A stretch of 64,000 bases of DNA from Candidatus Magnetomicrobium cryptolimnococcus (GCA_018606805.1 JAGYWI010000004.1:62001-126000); one strand, 5' to 3'; positions 16,696-26,157 are shown, numbered from the stretch's first letter. The notes: generated by a model not told the origin, from the sequence alone. Program-made: numbers and translations.

Positions 16696-17811
16696 TCATA
16701 GTTGTTGTATAAGCTCATATTCAACTTTTGAAAATAAATCATTTGGTAAATCATTTAACCGCTTTTGGCAAATTTTTATTGACTGCTCAGATTTGTCAAT
16801 ACCTATCCACCGGCGGTTAAGTAACTGTGCTGCGACAAGTGTTGTACCTGAACCACAAAAACAATCAAGCACCAAATCCCCAACATTTGATGATGCCTCA
16901 ATAATAAATTTCAATAAATCTAAACTCTTCTCTGTTGGATAGCTTGGATACTGAGGGTCTTTAAATTCCCAAATATCCTGCACTTTCTTACCTTCCTGTT
17001 CGTCAAGGAAGATTTTTTTTCGAGGTACGCCCTTTGATGACCACTCAATTAGACCTGCTTTATCCAATTCTTCTAAAACAGCAGGCTCACTGCGCCAATG
17101 GCGTCCTTTAGGCGGCTTTATACCTCTCCACTCTTTGCCAGTATTCCCATTTAATGTCTCACCAGGGGCATGCAGCGGAATTGTTGTATACTGCCGCCCG
17201 TCTTTGTCTACTTTTCTAAATAAACGCTCTGTATCTTCTTTAGAAAATTGTGCACGTGGATTATTCCAGACTATATTATCAGACTTTGAGTAAAACAGTA
17301 TCAAATCCTTTATATTACCATATGCCTTACGAGCAAAATTTTTTGGGTTACATTTTATACGTGTAATGTCATTGCGAAAATTATTACCTCCAAAGACTTC
17401 ATCCATAATAATCTTTACATAGTGTCCTATTTTGTAATCAATATGAAGATAGATAGACCCACGCTCCGATAAAAGCTCACGTAAAAATATTAATCGTTCA
17501 CGCAAAAATTCTAAAAACGCAGCACCAATAATAGTGTCGCTGTAGGCAACGCAATCCCCTTTACTGCTACTTATAGTATTTGCACGTCCCTCACTGATTG
17601 TGAAATACCCATTAGTTGCAAATGGTGGATCAATATATACTAAATCAACATTGCCTAAATAATCATCAAGTAATGTTTTAAGGATAAAAAGATTCTCACC
17701 ATAGATAAGCTTGTTTATAGCCCCTTTGCCAGTAATTGTCTCCAATTTTGCAGCAGGAGTTTTTTCAAAAATATCTTTTTTGGTTTTCTTATTATCATAA
17801 TTAATAATCAT
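16696..17811 (-). CDS. Site-specific DNA methyltransferase (N6-adenine/N4-cytosine)
   Basis: The 371-residue protein carries the catalytic motif IV DPPF (61-64, in LVYIDPPFATNG) before the SAM-binding motif I FCGSG (about 318-322, in LDCFCGSGTTLVAAQLL). This is the order of the beta class. A target recognition region lies between them. It modifies a specific DNA site and pairs with the restriction enzyme gene five bases upstream on the same strand. The recognition sequence cannot be read. Confidence 0.92.
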   Translation of the reverse strand: MIINYDNKKTKKDIFEKTPAAKLETITGKGAINKLIYGENLFILKTLLDDYLGNVDLVYIDPPFATNGYFTISEGRANTISSSKGDCVAYSDTIIGAAFLEFLRERLIFLRELLSERGSIYLHIDYKIGHYVKIIMDEVFGGNNFRNDITRIKCNPKNFARKAYGNIKDLILFYSKSDNIVWNNPRAQFSKEDTERLFRKVDKDGRQYTTIPLHAPGETLNGNTGKEWRGIKPPKGRHWRSEPAVLEELDKAGLIEWSSKGVPRKKIFLDEQEGKKVQDIWEFKDPQYPSYPTEKSLDLLKFIIEASSNVGDLVLDCFCGSGTTLVAAQLLNRRWIGIDKSEQSIKICQKRLNDLPNDLFSKVEYELIQQL

Positions 17812-17816
17812 AATAT

Positions 17817-18599
17817 TTATACTTGATAGAGAAATTCACGTAGAACAAGGGCACTCATAATGTTTTCATCTCTCAATCTTCCTGTAATTTCCTTATACAT
17901 TTTATTATTTCCCTTTATATATACGACACCATCAAGTATAGCAACTGTTATTGCCTTTACACCACTTGTTTTAATTGTTGCAATAGCATCATTAAACTGA
18001 GCATTTTGATGTCCACCAAAATCAGTTAAAAATTTTGCCTCTCCAATAACATATTTGCCATTAAAAAAGCCAATAAAATCCAATCCTTTATTGTGTCTAT
18101 AGTTTAAATGCTCTCTGGCAAAAGTCATCATCTCTTTATCACTTGCATCTAAAATTGCGTTACCTTTTATTTTCAGAAATTCTTCTATCTTTACTGGTTC
18201 AACCCCTATAGATTTTTTTCTAAGCCAGCGTTTAAAAAGAGGACCTATTTGTCGGTTGGTTTCTTTTGGTTCAGATGAGCGAAGATAAACCTTATCTAAT
18301 CCCATTTCGTACAAACGACCGCAAAGGCGATCAACTGTTGTAGGATTTCGTTTCAAGGCTTCTTTGTCGCGTTTTAAGTATGCAACATACGAATCTTTGA
18401 TTGGGAATAAGGCACACTTTAATAGGCTTTCAAGTAATGCGAGGTTGTCTCGATTTTTAAAAGCCTTTTCAACATTTTCCCAAAGTTTTATATCAACATC
18501 ACGGATTCCTTCTGGAATTGTTGGATATACTTGAAACAAATCGTCTAAGTAGCTCCTCTGGTTAGCATATTCAATACTTAATTCTGTCCAGTGGTTCAT
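17817..18599 (-). CDS. Type II restriction endonuclease, PD-(D/E)XK fold
   Basis: The 260-residue protein has a PD-(D/E)XK-like active site: Asp174 in KGLDFIGFF, then Glu187 and Lys189 in YVIGEAKFLTDFGGH. It sits five bases upstream of a DNA methyltransferase on the same strand, the classic restriction-modification pair. The named family and the recognition site are not identified. Alternatives are a nicking or Mrr-like nuclease, but the tight link to the methylase favours type II. Confidence 0.82.
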   Translation of the reverse strand: MNHWTELSIEYANQRSYLDDLFQVYPTIPEGIRDVDIKLWENVEKAFKNRDNLALLESLLKCALFPIKDSYVAYLKRDKEALKRNPTTVDRLCGRLYEMGLDKVYLRSSEPKETNRQIGPLFKRWLRKKSIGVEPVKIEEFLKIKGNAILDASDKEMMTFAREHLNYRHNKGLDFIGFFNGKYVIGEAKFLTDFGGHQNAQFNDAIATIKTSGVKAITVAILDGVVYIKGNNKMYKEITGRLRDENIMSALVLREFLYQV

Positions 18600-18832
18600 A
18601 AATATTTAAGTATATATTTGACTAACATATCATACCTTATTCATTTTTAAAAACATTATATAAAGATTTTACCAAGATTCTTTAAAATAGTAAATAGTGT
18701 TTATAAAATGATTTTTCAGTAGTCTTTAAAATAACATTAAGATAGTATATTATAGTTAAGCTATTTATGAAGACTTTATTTTTCATTTTTTTGCTTAATT
18801 TTTTATACCAGCATATTTATTTTCCTTATAAT

Positions 18833-20623
18833 TTATCTTTTAAACATCCGTTTTAAATCCTCTTGTGTAAAGTTTACAATAGTTGGACGGCCGTGTGGAC
18901 AGTGGCCAGGGTCTAACGTTTTTGACAAATCTAATAGGAGTTTGTCTATTTCTTCATCCTTAAGAATATGCTTACCCCTTACAGATTTATGGCATGCTAT
19001 TGTTTTTGAAAGCATATCCTTAACATCCTCAAGTACATTTTTATTTGTAGGCTCTACCATAAATGCCGCAACATCTGAAAGCAGGTTTGTCATGTCAACG
19101 CCGTCGAGTTCCTTTGGCAGTGCCCTTATTATAAAAGTATTTTTGCCAAACTCTTCAATTTCTATACCCATAGAGTGGAATTTATCTATATTACTAGCTA
19201 TAAAGGCATATTCTTTACTGTTTAGTGTAACATGTATTGGAAAAAGAAGCCTTACCTGATTAAAAGCAGCAATTTGGTTATCCCTTAACTGCTCATAAAG
19301 TACGCGTTCATGGCAGGCATGGTGGTCTATTATCTTCAGTTTGCTATTTTCAGCGTAGGCTACAAAGACATCCCCGATATATACGTATCTTCTTTTTAAT
19401 ATAACTGGCAGTATGGCTTGAACAGGTGAGGGCTTTGGCAATGGCGATGTTGGTTGCGGTGATGGTTGCGGTGATGACGGTTGAGATATTTGTGGCAGTT
19501 CTTCTTTTTCATTTAAAAATATAGCCGTACAACTTTCAACAAATCCGTGGTTTTGTGGTATTGCCTCCTCTATGCAAGTATTTGTGGAAGTTTCTACAGA
19601 AGTCTCCGTATATTTAACTGGTGGCAATGTTACTTCAACTGGTTTTTGCACTATACCCATAATGGCTGATTTAATAATCCTGTAGAGTCTTTCTTTTTCG
19701 ATAAATCTAGCCTCTTTTTTAGCTGGATGGACATTAAAATCAACCAAAAACGGGTCTATCGTTAGGTATATAAAAAACTGCGGGTGGGTATCCTTTGCAA
19801 GTAGGCTACCGTAACCATCATAAATAGCACGCCGTATAACACTATCCCTAATGGGTCGTTTGTTTATAAATAGGTATTGACCGGAGCGTATTCTTTTATA
19901 ATTTTCCGCACATGAAACAAAGCCCTCAATGATAATGTCATTTTCTGCTTTTTTAATTGCCAAAAGACGTTTAAAATAATCATAATCAAATAACTGCATA
20001 ATACGTTCAGCAATGTTGTTAGCCTTTGGTATATTAATAGTCTCCTTCTTGTCTATATACACACGAAAGCCTATTTGAGGATTAGCTAGTGCCAACTGCA
20101 TAACGGTATCCATAATGTTATAATTTTCTGTGGCATTAGCCTTTAGGAATTTTAATCTTACCGGTGTATTAAAAAAAATATCTCGTACCTCAACAGTTGT
20201 CCCAGATGCAGCCTTTAACTTTACATCTTTTATAGTGCCACCGTGCACCTCAACGAATGTCCCCTCTGTAGTACCCCTTTTAGCTGTTAGTATTTTCATA
20301 ACCGATATGGCCGAAATTGCAGCAAGCGCTTCCCCACGAAACCCCATCGTGGCGAGATTTGTGAGGTCTCTTTCGCTACCTATTTTGCTTGTTGCATAAC
20401 GCTCCACGCATTTAACGGCATCAGCGCTGTCCATGCCAACACCGTCATCGCTTACCTTTATAAGCCTCTTGCCACCACTGATTATTTCTATATCTACGTG
20501 GCTGCATTGGGCATCAAGGGAGTTTTCGACAAGCTCCTTTATAACAGAAGCTGGCCGCTCTACAACCTCGCCGGCTGCTATTTTGTTTATTACATCATCT
20601 GAAAGTAATTTTATATTAGACAT
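18833..20623 (-). CDS. mutL: DNA mismatch repair protein MutL, endonuclease type
   Basis: The 596-residue protein has the GHKL ATPase N-terminus (INKIAAGEVVERPASVIKEL, GVGMDSADA, GFRGEALAA), then a proline-rich linker at about 380-405. The C-terminal dimer domain carries the endonuclease motif DHHACHERVLYE at 433-444 (first Q replaced by H) and the zinc-site motif GHCPHGRP at 573-580. These features mark the MutL class that nicks DNA itself in organisms without MutH. It stands alone between two defence-type clusters; mutS is not in the window. The 233 AT-rich bases downstream hold nothing I recognise. Confidence 0.96.
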   Translation of the reverse strand: MSNIKLLSDDVINKIAAGEVVERPASVIKELVENSLDAQCSHVDIEIISGGKRLIKVSDDGVGMDSADAVKCVERYATSKIGSERDLTNLATMGFRGEALAAISAISVMKILTAKRGTTEGTFVEVHGGTIKDVKLKAASGTTVEVRDIFFNTPVRLKFLKANATENYNIMDTVMQLALANPQIGFRVYIDKKETINIPKANNIAERIMQLFDYDYFKRLLAIKKAENDIIIEGFVSCAENYKRIRSGQYLFINKRPIRDSVIRRAIYDGYGSLLAKDTHPQFFIYLTIDPFLVDFNVHPAKKEARFIEKERLYRIIKSAIMGIVQKPVEVTLPPVKYTETSVETSTNTCIEEAIPQNHGFVESCTAIFLNEKEELPQISQPSSPQPSPQPTSPLPKPSPVQAILPVILKRRYVYIGDVFVAYAENSKLKIIDHHACHERVLYEQLRDNQIAAFNQVRLLFPIHVTLNSKEYAFIASNIDKFHSMGIEIEEFGKNTFIIRALPKELDGVDMTNLLSDVAAFMVEPTNKNVLEDVKDMLSKTIACHKSVRGKHILKDEEIDKLLLDLSKTLDPGHCPHGRPTIVNFTQEDLKRMFKR

Positions 20624-20634
20624 CCACTACACAT

Positions 20635-20656
20635 GGGCGAACCTCTGTGTTCACCC
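20635..20656. repeat. Hairpin repeat (GGGCGAAC family)
   Basis: Arms GGGCGAAC and GTTCACCC (one mismatch) pair over a short loop, followed on the plus strand by a T-rich run. It is a half-copy of the element at 11184-11265. Confidence 0.6.
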
Positions 20657-20688
20657 TTATTTTTTTTGTATACCTATCGCTTTTTTTA

Positions 20689-20877
20689 TTATATTAACCT
20701 ATGTAACCCCTCTTTAGGAGTAGGTGTAAGGGCAGCATAAGCAGTATCCCTCGAAGATGCTAACGGACGCCTAGCCCACCATATGTGAAGAGTTGATATA
20801 TGACCGTGCCGTATATACTTTTCCCGAACAGACTCAGCGCTTACTCCTTTAACAGGGAATGAGTCTTCTATCTTCAT
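20689..20877 (-). pseudogene. N-terminal remnant of a DUF1156 DNA methylase
   Basis: The 62 residues include IRHGHISTLHIWWARRPLAS, the hallmark start of DUF1156 adenine-type methylases, which are normally about 900 residues. The frame ends soon after ALTPTP and nothing of the catalytic domain follows, so this is a truncated, dead copy. Members of this family occur in anti-phage operons with helicases and DUF3883 proteins, and a DUF3883 remnant lies 0.7 kb upstream on the same strand. Confidence 0.8.
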
Positions 20878-20924
20878 TATCCATTTATACTCTCTATATG
20901 CCCACTAAATATCCCTAATATCCA

Positions 20925-21155
20925 TTACAACTCTTCCAAAATTGCAAAATATTCTTCTCTGTTTATACACCCTGTTCTTAGATTATTTTTAATTATAAAA
21001 ACAGGCACTTCTTTTCTATTTGGAATAACCACAGGTCTGAGTATACCATCTTTTGTATAAACAAAATGATCGCCTTCGATCCTAGTACATTCAAAACCTA
21101 ATTTTTCAAATACTTTCCTCAATTTATCAGATGGAAGAGGGACTATTCTTGGCAT
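20925..21155 (-). CDS. HicA-family toxin (second pair)
   Basis: The 76-residue protein matches HicA: LRKVFEKLGFECTRIEGDHF, with the catalytic His retained, then RPVVIPNRKEVPVFIIKNNL and a REEYFAIL tail. The HicB-like antitoxin gene ends six bases upstream on the same strand. Unlike the pair at 16 kb, the antitoxin comes first. Both genes are intact though they sit between two broken genes. Confidence 0.82.
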   Translation of the reverse strand: MPRIVPLPSDKLRKVFEKLGFECTRIEGDHFVYTKDGILRPVVIPNRKEVPVFIIKNNLRTGCINREEYFAILEEL

Positions 21156-21161
21156 TTGAAT

Positions 21162-21425
21162 TTATATACTTACTAATTCAGATGTTATTATTTTTGGTGG
21201 AATCCATCTATCGGTCTTATCTTTCCTATAATTAGACTCTGCTAATATCTCTTCAAGTGTTCCCATGCTCTCGGCTTCCTCAATAAAAAGCATAATAGCG
21301 GTTTTTAACATTTCTTTAGAATTCTCAATACTATCTCCACAGCTTGATATGTCCAACTCTGGACAATAGGCTATAAAATCATATCCTTCTTTGAACACTA
21401 TCATATCGTAATCAATTTTTATCAT
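21162..21425 (-). CDS. HicB-family antitoxin (second pair)
   Basis: The 87-residue protein has the HicB fold pattern YDMIVFKEGYDFIAYCPELD, SSCGDSIENSKEMLKTAI and a tail MGTLEEILAES. It would neutralise the HicA downstream. The pair is the only intact part of an otherwise eroded locus. Confidence 0.8.
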   Translation of the reverse strand: MIKIDYDMIVFKEGYDFIAYCPELDISSCGDSIENSKEMLKTAIMLFIEEAESMGTLEEILAESNYRKDKTDRWIPPKIITSELVSI

Positions 21426-21464
21426 TACAGCCTCCGTATTTTAAACTATAAGTAAAATAAATGC

Positions 21465-21822
21465 CTATATCAATTTGCCTATAGCCTTGATGTCATCACT
21501 ACCAACAATGTACCGAACCATTTCATTTTTCTCTTCTGATTGTATGTTCTTAGCAGGATTGCAAATGCTATATAGAGTCAAGGCAACAGAGCCGACCCCG
21601 CACGAGCCTTTACTTCGATATACCTTATAGTACCTTGCCTCTATCACTACCAGTTGAACGAATATCGTAGCACAAATTCTCAGACGATACATTAACAGGC
21701 AGCCGACCGTTGTCTTTTTCATACTCAATGGATACCTTCATACCTATAATCTCTATCTCCTTATCACTGTACATTGTAAGGCTTTTTCCTACTGTTATAT
21801 CTATTTCCCTTAATATATCATC
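21465..21822 (-). pseudogene. Frameshifted DUF3883 domain remnant
   Basis: Read across three minus-strand frames, this stretch gives a DUF3883-type domain. Frame one reads IGMKVSIEYEKDNGRLPVNV then YDIRSTGSDRG (to about 21625). Frame two continues GTIRYIEVKARAGS (to about 21595). Frame three continues GSVALTLYS and runs to a stop at 21465. Two small indels therefore broke the gene. The N-terminal side ends where a dispersed repeat begins at 21823. DUF3883 commonly forms the C-terminus of helicase-type defence proteins. The 87-codon open frame here is part of this wreck, not an independent gene. Confidence 0.75.
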
Positions 21823-21870
21823 TGGCGGGAGAGTGAGGGCAGCGCCATCACTGTGTATTTGTTTCCTTAT
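21823..21870. repeat. Dispersed hairpin repeat abutting the DUF3883 remnant
   Basis: This copy matches 6338-6385 over 48 bases with about five differences. Shared blocks are GGCGGGAG, GTGAGGG, AGCGCC and TGTATTTGTTTCCTT. The stem GTGAGGG/CCATCAC has one mismatch here. A partial copy lies at 26312-26343. Confidence 0.75.
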
Positions 21871-21894
21871 TATTTTTAATGGTGTCTTGCAAAC

Positions 21895-23799
21895 CTAATT
21901 TATTTGGTATAAATATTTACCTATTTCATCCTTAATAGAAGGAAACACCGATAAATCCGTATGAGGAATAAACATAGCCGACATATACTCATCCATATAG
22001 CCAGCGATTACGGATAATTCAATATACGTCATCTTAGAGGCAATTTCCTCAAGCTCATAACGCAGCTCATCACACATAAGCGAAAGATACGCCCCAACTA
22101 TTGAAGTATTACCTAAAAACACATACTTTTCTACAGGTAGATCCGGAATCATACCAAGCATCTTCGTTTGTTCCACATTTAGGGAGTTTCCAAAGCCACC
22201 GGCTATATATACCTTCTCTATTGCATCAACAGGAAGCCCAACCTCCTTCAAAAGCAGCGTAACCCCTGCAAAAATGGCAGCCTTTGCCCTTATCAGGTTT
22301 TCTATGTCAACCTTTGTAAGTACAATATCGCGTTTAAGTTCCTTATCGGAATATATAAGAAACTCAAGGCCTTCCTCCCCTTCTCGTATTCTGTTAGTCT
22401 TACCCTGTGCAAAAATACCTTTTTGGTTGATAAGACCTGTTTTAAACATCTCAACTATGGCATCAATCATACCAGAGCCACAAATCCCCATAGGTGTTAC
22501 CCCACCGATAACGCTTATTATTGGCTCATAAGTGTTTGGATCAATTTTTATGGACTCAATAGCGCCCGGGGTTGCACGCATACCGTTTTTAATGCCGCCT
22601 CCTTCAAAGCACGGTCCTGCTGAACAGGCCGCCGTCATCAACCATTCGTTATTGCCGATGACTATTTCCGCATTAGTGCCTATATCCATAAATAGGGCTA
22701 TTTCACTATTTCTGTACATTTTTGATGCAAGTATGCCAGCTGCTATATCGCCACCGACGTAGCTAGCCACACAGGGCGACGTATAGACGGGGGATTGCGG
22801 ATTGATTTTAAGCCCCGATGTTTTACCTTTCCATAACGGATAATAGTTGATAGTTGGTATGTATGGGTCTTCTCTGATAGTTTCAGGGTTAAGTCCCCAA
22901 AATATTTGAGACATTGTCGTATTGCCAGAAACAGCACAGGCGTCTATTTCACACATCTCTATACCGTGTCTATCTGATAAAGAATCCAGTATGGTATTAA
23001 TATCTGAAACAACCGCCTCTCTTAGGTCATTTAGCCCGCCCCCTTCGGTTGCAAACACTATTCTTGTAATGACATCATCGCCAAAACGCGTCTGGGAATT
23101 ATAAGTAGAGCCTATATCTATTATGCGGCCACTTACAAGGTCTATTAAATAAACAACCACAGTAGTTGTGCCAATATCTACGGCTATACCGTATCTGCGT
23201 GAACATTCATCTTGTGAAAACAAGGAAAGGGCTTCAAACGTATTTATATTTTCCTCCTCGGCGTAGGAAAGTGTGACGTTCCAGTTAGCAGTTCTTAATG
23301 TTTCCCCTAAAGTAGCAACTAATTCGTATGAAAACCGCATATTTTCAAGCGCAGCCTCTAAAACAGCTCGCTTTAGCCTTTCAAGGTCGCTAATATTATC
23401 TTCTATTGATGGCGGTGGTAGCTTAAGAAAAACACGTTTAACGATTGGGTTTATTTCAAAATTATAGGATTTAAGGTACTCAGCAGGCTCTTTAAATGCC
23501 GTTGATGCAATCTTACCACCAAGCGTAAGGCGTGATTGTCTGGGAATTTCTATGGTAAGGTCTGTCTTTGCATTAGTTTGACAGGCTAATACCACCCCTT
23601 CAAGTCTTTCTTTTTGTTCAAGACGACCGTAACTTTTACAGTCAACTTTTCCATCAAGTATGCGCACCTTGCATTTACCACAGGTCCCCTTGCCACCACA
23701 CGGTGCCACAAGGTAAGTACCCTGCCCTTTGAGCGTGTTGTATAAATCCTCCTTAGCTCCTACTTCTATGGTCTTGTCGCCAAAAATCTTTAATTCCAT
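21895..23799 (-). CDS. RACo-type ATP-dependent reductive activator of corrinoid proteins (2Fe-2S plus ASKHA)
   Basis: The 634-residue protein begins with a plant-type 2Fe-2S ferredoxin domain (C34, C40, C43, C73; CGGKGTCGKC). A linker and an ASKHA ATPase domain follow (GIAVDIGTTTVVVYLIDL, ACSAGPCFEGGGI, YIAGGFGNSLN). This is the DUF4445 family including RACo/AcsV, which uses ATP to drive uphill electron transfer reactivating Co(II) corrinoids. The expected partner, a corrinoid Fe-S protein or methyltransferase, is not in the window. With cooS 8.5 kb away, a Wood-Ljungdahl or methyl-transfer function elsewhere in the genome is plausible. Confidence 0.9.
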   Translation of the reverse strand: MELKIFGDKTIEVGAKEDLYNTLKGQGTYLVAPCGGKGTCGKCKVRILDGKVDCKSYGRLEQKERLEGVVLACQTNAKTDLTIEIPRQSRLTLGGKIASTAFKEPAEYLKSYNFEINPIVKRVFLKLPPPSIEDNISDLERLKRAVLEAALENMRFSYELVATLGETLRTANWNVTLSYAEEENINTFEALSLFSQDECSRRYGIAVDIGTTTVVVYLIDLVSGRIIDIGSTYNSQTRFGDDVITRIVFATEGGGLNDLREAVVSDINTILDSLSDRHGIEMCEIDACAVSGNTTMSQIFWGLNPETIREDPYIPTINYYPLWKGKTSGLKINPQSPVYTSPCVASYVGGDIAAGILASKMYRNSEIALFMDIGTNAEIVIGNNEWLMTAACSAGPCFEGGGIKNGMRATPGAIESIKIDPNTYEPIISVIGGVTPMGICGSGMIDAIVEMFKTGLINQKGIFAQGKTNRIREGEEGLEFLIYSDKELKRDIVLTKVDIENLIRAKAAIFAGVTLLLKEVGLPVDAIEKVYIAGGFGNSLNVEQTKMLGMIPDLPVEKYVFLGNTSIVGAYLSLMCDELRYELEEIASKMTYIELSVIAGYMDEYMSAMFIPHTDLSVFPSIKDEIGKYLYQIN

Positions 23800-23809
23800 G
23801 TAAAAACCT

Positions 23810-24949
23810 CTATCTATTTTTTCTTACTTTAACTATTAAAAAAACCAAAAGCCCTATAGCCCCTGCAGCCATAGGCACTGATAGCAACGGCCGATAAAAC
23901 ACCCACGCTATGGCAATCGTTATCAAACTAAATATGCCAGATATTAAAAATGAAATGATACCAGCCCCTGTTTCAGCAATGTTGCCAAAGAAAGGAATCA
24001 CATCCATAACCACAGATAGTGGCTTAAATATCATGGTAAAGCCTATAAACATAAGGAAAAAACCAGCTATGCGCAATACCCACGTGAGTAGCTTATTTTC
24101 CTTTTGTGCCTCTGTAAACAGGCTCTCGGCAGTATGCGTGCCAGTTTTAATTATCTCTATTTCCCGCCCATTAGATGTTAGGTAAGGCGTAAAACTCCCT
24201 GAAAACTGCTTTGCTATAATGCTTACAGGTTGTGGTGCTATAAATTGAAAATCTATTTTTATATCTCCAATTATAGGATTATTTGGCTCGCCCCTACCAA
24301 CGTATATACCTCCTTCTACAATTCGCCCATTACGAATGGAAGTCATATCCGATGGATTTAACACAAACGGCTTATAATCATTAAGCTTAGAGATTAGGCC
24401 TTCAGAAAGTGTGAAGGCATCAACTGTAACTTTAGTGGCAGTAAGCTCTTTACTTACATAGGGCATATGTTTAGGGTTCTCGTGTCCTAATGTTTTTTTG
24501 AACTTATCTGAGTCTATAAGCGTAGATGCCCATGTCTTTAAGTATGTATAGGTTTTTTTGGTTGTAGTCCCCCCACCAAGGTCCTTTTCTGTAGTGCTTT
24601 CTTCCTTTTCCTCCCACTGGTACATCTTAACAACGCGCTTCAGCTTAATGGCATTTAAGGATATACCAAAGTCTTGGTCTGATAACACGTCATTCGTATT
24701 AGCTTGACCGGCAAGGTGTATAAGCTTGCCTTCATGTTTTAGTTCAACCTCAGCACTTCCAACAGAAACAACAACGCTAGCCCCCTCTTTTAAAGACTTA
24801 TAAGTACTTACGGCACGTCCTTCATTCCAAAACAACAACACAAAGGAAGCTATTATAAAGATTAATCCAACAACTATTCCCTTAAAAGCCCCTCCAAGTC
24901 TACCAAACCAAGACTGTCTCGACACCTCTGTGTATGAATCTTCTGACAT
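23810..24949 (-). CDS. TMEM43-family membrane protein
   Basis: The 379-residue protein has an N-terminal membrane segment (GIVVGLIFIIASFVLLFWNE) leading into the family block NEGRAVSTYKSLKEGASVVV. A large external domain and three or four C-terminal membrane segments follow. The family occurs in bacteria and as TMEM43 in animals; its function in bacteria is unknown. The ATG at 24949 is preferred because GGGGAGG lies just before it; the ATG at 24964 would put that ribosome site inside the gene. It precedes the RACo gene by ten bases and is probably co-transcribed. Confidence 0.85.
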   Translation of the reverse strand: MSEDSYTEVSRQSWFGRLGGAFKGIVVGLIFIIASFVLLFWNEGRAVSTYKSLKEGASVVVSVGSAEVELKHEGKLIHLAGQANTNDVLSDQDFGISLNAIKLKRVVKMYQWEEKEESTTEKDLGGGTTTKKTYTYLKTWASTLIDSDKFKKTLGHENPKHMPYVSKELTATKVTVDAFTLSEGLISKLNDYKPFVLNPSDMTSIRNGRIVEGGIYVGRGEPNNPIIGDIKIDFQFIAPQPVSIIAKQFSGSFTPYLTSNGREIEIIKTGTHTAESLFTEAQKENKLLTWVLRIAGFFLMFIGFTMIFKPLSVVMDVIPFFGNIAETGAGIISFLISGIFSLITIAIAWVFYRPLLSVPMAAGAIGLLVFLIVKVRKNR

Positions 24950-25192
24950 ATATCCTCCCCACATTCTATAAAAAGATAAAAAAACAAAAATGCACTTAAA
25001 TATTTTATCATAACTTTATCATACAATTTATTTTATAATACCATAAACAAAGTAAAAATCAGCACTTATATAATCATAATAATACTCAAGGGCTGTGGCA
25101 TAAGTTTTATAATAAACAGTGCAGGTATAAGCACATGTGCTCACATAGTTGATAGATAAATGTCGTATTAATTATAAAAAAGGTAAAAAAAA

Positions 25193-26053
25193 ATGTCCAA
25201 AGAATTTGATAAAATATTGAAAGAAACCGTAATTGATATTGTAGATGTATTAATCAGTAAAATATTAGCTATAAACGCTATAAAGACAACACCAATAACA
25301 ACAAAGATGCAAATTACCAATGAAAGAGAGGTAGACCTTCTGTATGAAATTATTGATAAATCTGGCACAGTATATATACTCCATATAGAGTTGCAAAGTA
25401 CAAATGATGGTGATATGCCCTACAGAATGCTTAGATATTGGGTATATATATCTCAAATATACAAAAAACCTGTAAGGCAGTGTTTATTCTATATAGGAAA
25501 AGAACCCTTAAGGATGTCTAACAGAATAGTTGCACCTAATATATCGTATGAATACGAAATAATAGACTTTAAGGACATAGACTGTGAGACGTTTTTAAAC
25601 TCAAAGAATCCCAAAGAAATCATTATATCAATATTATGCAGTTATAAGGGTAAAGATGTTACACTATTTGTAAGAGAAATTCTTGAAAACATAAAAAGGC
25701 ATGTAAGTGAGGAGACACTTCGCAGTAAGTATATAAGACAGTTAGAAGTGCTGTCTCAATTAAGAAACTTACAAGATGAAGTATGTAAAGAGGAGGAAAA
25801 TATGGCACTAATATATGATATAGAAAGGGATGTTCGCTTTCGACAGGGATTAGAGAGGGGAATAGAAAAAGGACTCAGTGGCTTAAGAAGGGGTATAGAG
25901 TTGGCGCTCAAACTTAAATTTGGCAATGAAAGTCTTAGCTTAATAAACAAAATAAGGGGAATAGGGGATGTTGAGAAATTGGAAAAGATACAAGATAGCA
26001 TAGAAGAGGCTGCTAATCTAAGCGAATTTATAGCCCTTGCAGGCCTCAATTAG
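25193..26053 (+). CDS. Rpn-family (PD-(D/E)XK) putative recombination-promoting nuclease/transposase-like protein
   Basis: The 286-residue protein has the Rpn core NEREVDLLYEIIDKSGTVYI and LHIELQST, whose E-x-Q lies at the nuclease site, then YRMLRYWVYISQIYKKPVRQ. The C-terminal third is helical and charged (FRQGLERGIEKGLSGLRRGI), typical of this family. Rpn proteins promote RecA-independent recombination and spread in many copies. The dyad AGCACATGTGCT lies 51 bases upstream. A decayed piece of a second copy lies at 26265-26312. It is not part of an operon. Confidence 0.8.
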   Translation: MSKEFDKILKETVIDIVDVLISKILAINAIKTTPITTKMQITNEREVDLLYEIIDKSGTVYILHIELQSTNDGDMPYRMLRYWVYISQIYKKPVRQCLFYIGKEPLRMSNRIVAPNISYEYEIIDFKDIDCETFLNSKNPKEIIISILCSYKGKDVTLFVREILENIKRHVSEETLRSKYIRQLEVLSQLRNLQDEVCKEEENMALIYDIERDVRFRQGLERGIEKGLSGLRRGIELALKLKFGNESLSLINKIRGIGDVEKLEKIQDSIEEAANLSEFIALAGLN

Positions 26054-26157
26054 TGTAGCATGGTTAGCTGGCTAAAATTATTTTGGTTTATTACACTCGA
26101 TGATCAAGTTTCTTTAAGTTGACAAATAATCATGTGTTGTTATTGCAAGCAAAGCAA

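Noticed and set aside
18600-18832. Possible small gene or RNA between the restriction gene and mutL
   Set aside because: The stretch is AT-rich with no ribosome site, stable hairpin or family pattern that I can support.
21465-21728. An 87-residue hypothetical gene
   Set aside because: Its C-terminal half is one of three frames of a broken DUF3883 domain, and the N-terminal half is unrelated shadow sequence.
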